This document shows, piece after piece, positions 61,686 through 64,000 of a stretch of DNA of 64,000 bases. How positions within the stretch are numbered: the first letter of the stretch is position 1; every line of letters starts with the position of its first letter. Origin of the DNA: Plasmodiophora brassicae (Eukaryota; Endomyxa; Phytomyxea; Plasmodiophorida; Plasmodiophoridae); the NCBI GenBank assembly GCA_039704465.1, contig JASFAU010000005.1:558001-622000 (forward strand). The letters are read 5' to 3'. Under the pieces are notes generated by a model. It ran no database searches and had not been told where the DNA came from. It worked only from the letters and a program-made list of their open reading frames with translations. The translations under genes and the position numbers were made by a program.

Positions 61686-64000
61686 CTGCGTTGGTTTCAT
61701 CTGATAACAATTCGAAAAAAAGGGTTACATCACCATGCGGTTCCCCGGTGGTCCCCCTCCCGAGTACTGGACAGGCCAAACACCATTTGGCTTCGCAATT
61801 CGGAATGAGATACGGCACATTCGGTGTTGTATGAACGTAACCGGAGGTCGACGACGGCTCAACTGATTCGAGCATGTCCGCCAGTGTTGAAGCCCGATAC
61901 ACGGTTCGGTTCGGATGTGAGATTGGCCCGTTTCGGTAAACGGCATCTGCAGTTGGGGCGGACGAGCGGCCACGAGCTGGAGGACGGGAGAACCCCCAAA
62001 TGAAGACAGTAGTCGCTCACCGACCTGTGTCGGCGCCGGCGTGCGCGCCGCTGGCGGGCCGCAGTCCACGTCAAGCCCCCCGCCGTCGTCACCATTTTGG
62101 GTTTCATTGCGGGTGCGCCGAGCCGAAGTCGAACGGCGACCGACGCGACGCCAGCGTGTCGGGCCCAAACTGTCGGGCGCTAACCGACACGCACGGACGT
62201 GCTGGGGCCGCCAGGCAACCAGCGCACGTCGCTGTTCGATGTGTCAGGTGCGCCCCCAATACCAGTCGCCGTCCACTCGATCACTACTCCAGTCTGGCGC
62301 ATGCTGCTCGACATTACCGACAGCCCGGTCTACACTGCGCCAATGCTGGTGCACTGTTCCATCGGACCGGTCCCAAACATTGCATCCTGGGCTTTGCGCT
62401 GGGCAACAACAACGCCTGGACGGCCAGCATCTGGACAGGCGACAGGGTCGGCGTTTGGTGTTGGGAGACAACAACAACAAACGAAAGCACAGATACGCGG
62501 AAAGGAACAGGCGCCAGAAGGCCTCCAACAGCGCACGTCCATAGTTCCTGATTTGAACGCGTCGTTGTGGAGCAGCCCTGTCAGGACCTCCCCTTCCCCA
62601 TGGAGATGCCCCCAGTGCCTGTGCCAACCTGTCGGTACAACGAGAGACTCCGATGATCGCACAGTCACTGAGCGCGCCACTGTCGACAGGTTCCACAGGG
62701 CGGCTGTGAGTGTGTGTGTGTGTGTGTGGGACGCCTCTGGGACTGCCTGCGTGCAACGGGACGACGACGCTTGGAATCTGGCGCCTGTTCCTTTGCGCGT
62801 ATCTGTGCGTTCGTTGTGGTTGGGGCTCCTTATACCACACGACGACCATACGTGCACCCTGCCATCCAATGCCAATCGGCGAACGCGTTGTCGCTCGCCC
62901 GCGCGTCCGGGTCCCGAAGTTGTCGGTCCCGAAGGTGGCCGTTCCGAAGGTGCCGGTCCCGAAGGTGGTCGTCCCCAAGGTGGCCGTCGCGAAGGTGCCG
63001 GTGGCGAAGGTGGCCGTCCGGAAGGTTCAGGTGCCGAAGGTGGCCCGCCCGAAGGTTCCCGTGCCGAAGGTGGCCCGCCGGTTCCGGCGCCGAAGGTGGC
63101 CCGCCCGACGGTTCCGGTGCCGAAGGTGGCCGACCCAAAGGTGACCGTCCCGGCACAACGCCGGCTACCCGCGCCCAGCGCGAAGTCCTCGAAAGAAGAC
63201 CGCCGCCGCCGGCAACAACAGGCTGAGCAGGCGCGTCAGCAACAACAGGCTGAGCAGGCGCGCCAGCAACAACAGGCTGAGCAGGCCCGCCAGCAAAGCC
63301 GCCGCTGCGTCTGCACGAAGTGCCGCCGGGCGCGGATCGCCATCTACGAGCGCGAAGTGCACACGCGCCTGGAGCAGGCGGCTCTCCAGAGGCGGCAGTT
63401 CCAAGAGCGCGAGGAGCTGGAGTGGTTCGCCGCCTACGAGGACGCCATCCAAAAGTTGTATGGGTGATCTGTTTCGTTGTTTGCACTGCTGGAACGTTCA
63501 CTGCTTGATTTGTCTTTCACGGTTACTTTGAATTTGTGGTCGGTTCTCGATGAGTTCGTTTGATCGGTTTCACGTTTAGTTCTGTTTCGCGAAAGCCCCA
63601 CACATAACCCCACAAAAACCGGAAAAGCAAGTTAACCCCAGAAACAGCACCGTTTGATGAATTTCGTTTCATTGTTTACGTGCAAGTGCCGGCACTGCGA
63701 CATTCTTCCTCGTGATTCGGGGGGCACAGTGCCGGGCCTCAGGCGACGCTGATCACATCGACAGCGCTCGTCGCCTCCACTGACCGTGTGATGTCCCTCA
63801 GGTACCATATACAGGCAGGGCCTATCTGCATCCTTCCCGAGCGATGCCCCTTCCTTCGAGTCCTCCGGAACGAGCCACAATGAACCGCAATCGAAAGGTG
63901 ACGTCGCTCACGCGCCACTGGTACGTTTGCCCGAGATGCCTCAGGAATGCACCAGCTCAACTTGACATGCGTTTGCAACAGCCGTTGGCACCTGCATCGG
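61686..64000. repeat. Dispersed repeat, copy B, inverted relative to copy A
   Basis: Reverse complement of 10522-12952, beginning with CTGCGTTGGTTTCATCTGAT at 61686 and running to the window edge. It includes a (TG)n run at 62708-62727, the PKV ORF on the + strand, and at the outer end the GGTACCATATAC/ATCACACGGTC region. Only one copy of the outer tandem is inside the window. No terminal repeats or target duplications could be identified. 61431-61685 between NOG2 and this repeat is non-coding. Confidence 0.82.
62869..63467 (+). pseudogene. PKV-repeat gene, copy B, frameshifted
   Basis: Counterpart of the ORF at 11044-11745. From ATG 62869 (MPIGERVVARPRVRVPKLSV) the PKV array is in one frame to about 63075, where the unit array is shorter than copy A and the frame changes; the C-terminal part (RRLPAPSAKSSKEDRRRRQQ to DAIQKLYG) is intact but in the next frame. 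So copy B would not make the full protein, or copy A carries a compensating change. The coiled-coil part retains three QQQQAEQAR-type units, and differs from copy A by few substitutions. Confidence 0.5.

Overview
The window looks like nuclear DNA of a flagellated eukaryotic microbe with a compact, GC-rich genome. Almost every recognisable gene is cut by very short spliceosomal introns (about 40-80 bp, mostly GT-AG, with a CTAAC/CTGAC-like branch site), genes lie tens of bases apart on both strands, and all recognisable families are eukaryotic (NOG2, ANAPC2, SEM1, PRP4 kinase, WRAP73, NDUFB7, FANCE-like, DNAAF6). DNAAF6 (axonemal dynein assembly) and WRAP73 (centriole/spindle pole) suggest a motile flagellated stage. 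A plasmodiophorid or other rhizarian-type protist would fit, but the sequence alone does not settle the taxon; that is inference.

Layout. 0-8 kb: tail of an acidic protein, an acyl-CoA-binding protein, a PIF/Harbinger-like MITE just upstream of a membrane DnaJ/thioredoxin-like protein, a ubiquitin-like membrane protein and a RUS (DUF647) protein. 8-13 kb: poorly coding DNA with tandem repeats, then a 2.4 kb dispersed repeat (copy A) carrying a PKV-repeat ORF. 13-30 kb: AlaX-type editing enzyme, ammonium transporter, coiled-coil protein, glutaredoxin, SEM1, a large LRR/coiled-coil gene, PRP4-like kinase, WD40 protein, FANCE-like protein. 30-53 kb: coiled-coil protein with a 132 bp duplication, GT61 transferase, DNAAF6, PH/three-START protein, WRAP73, NDUFB7, a duplicated GT32+TMEM223 module with an RGS-transmembrane gene between the copies, CCCH zinc-finger protein with a signal-peptide-like N terminus, ANAPC2, acid lipase and a PIN-like protein. 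53-59.5 kb: mobile-element cluster: inverted copies of a gene fragment flank an 800 bp foldback element and a Crypton-type tyrosine recombinase, followed by a 37 bp tandem array and a head-to-head pair of decayed DDE transposase pieces. 59.5-61.4 kb: NOG2. 61.7-64 kb: copy B of the dispersed repeat, inverted relative to copy A.

Several genes share themes: gene expression and ribosome/proteasome/APC upkeep (NOG2, SEM1, ANAPC2, PRP4K, AlaX), mitochondria (NDUFB7, TMEM223-like, possibly AlaX), Golgi/ER membranes (GT61, GT32, DnaJ, UBL protein, START protein) and the flagellum/centriole (DNAAF6, WRAP73, possibly the LRR/coiled-coil protein). Exon joins given below were read by eye from frame changes and splice motifs; where family alignment supports the join the confidence is high, elsewhere it is stated as uncertain.
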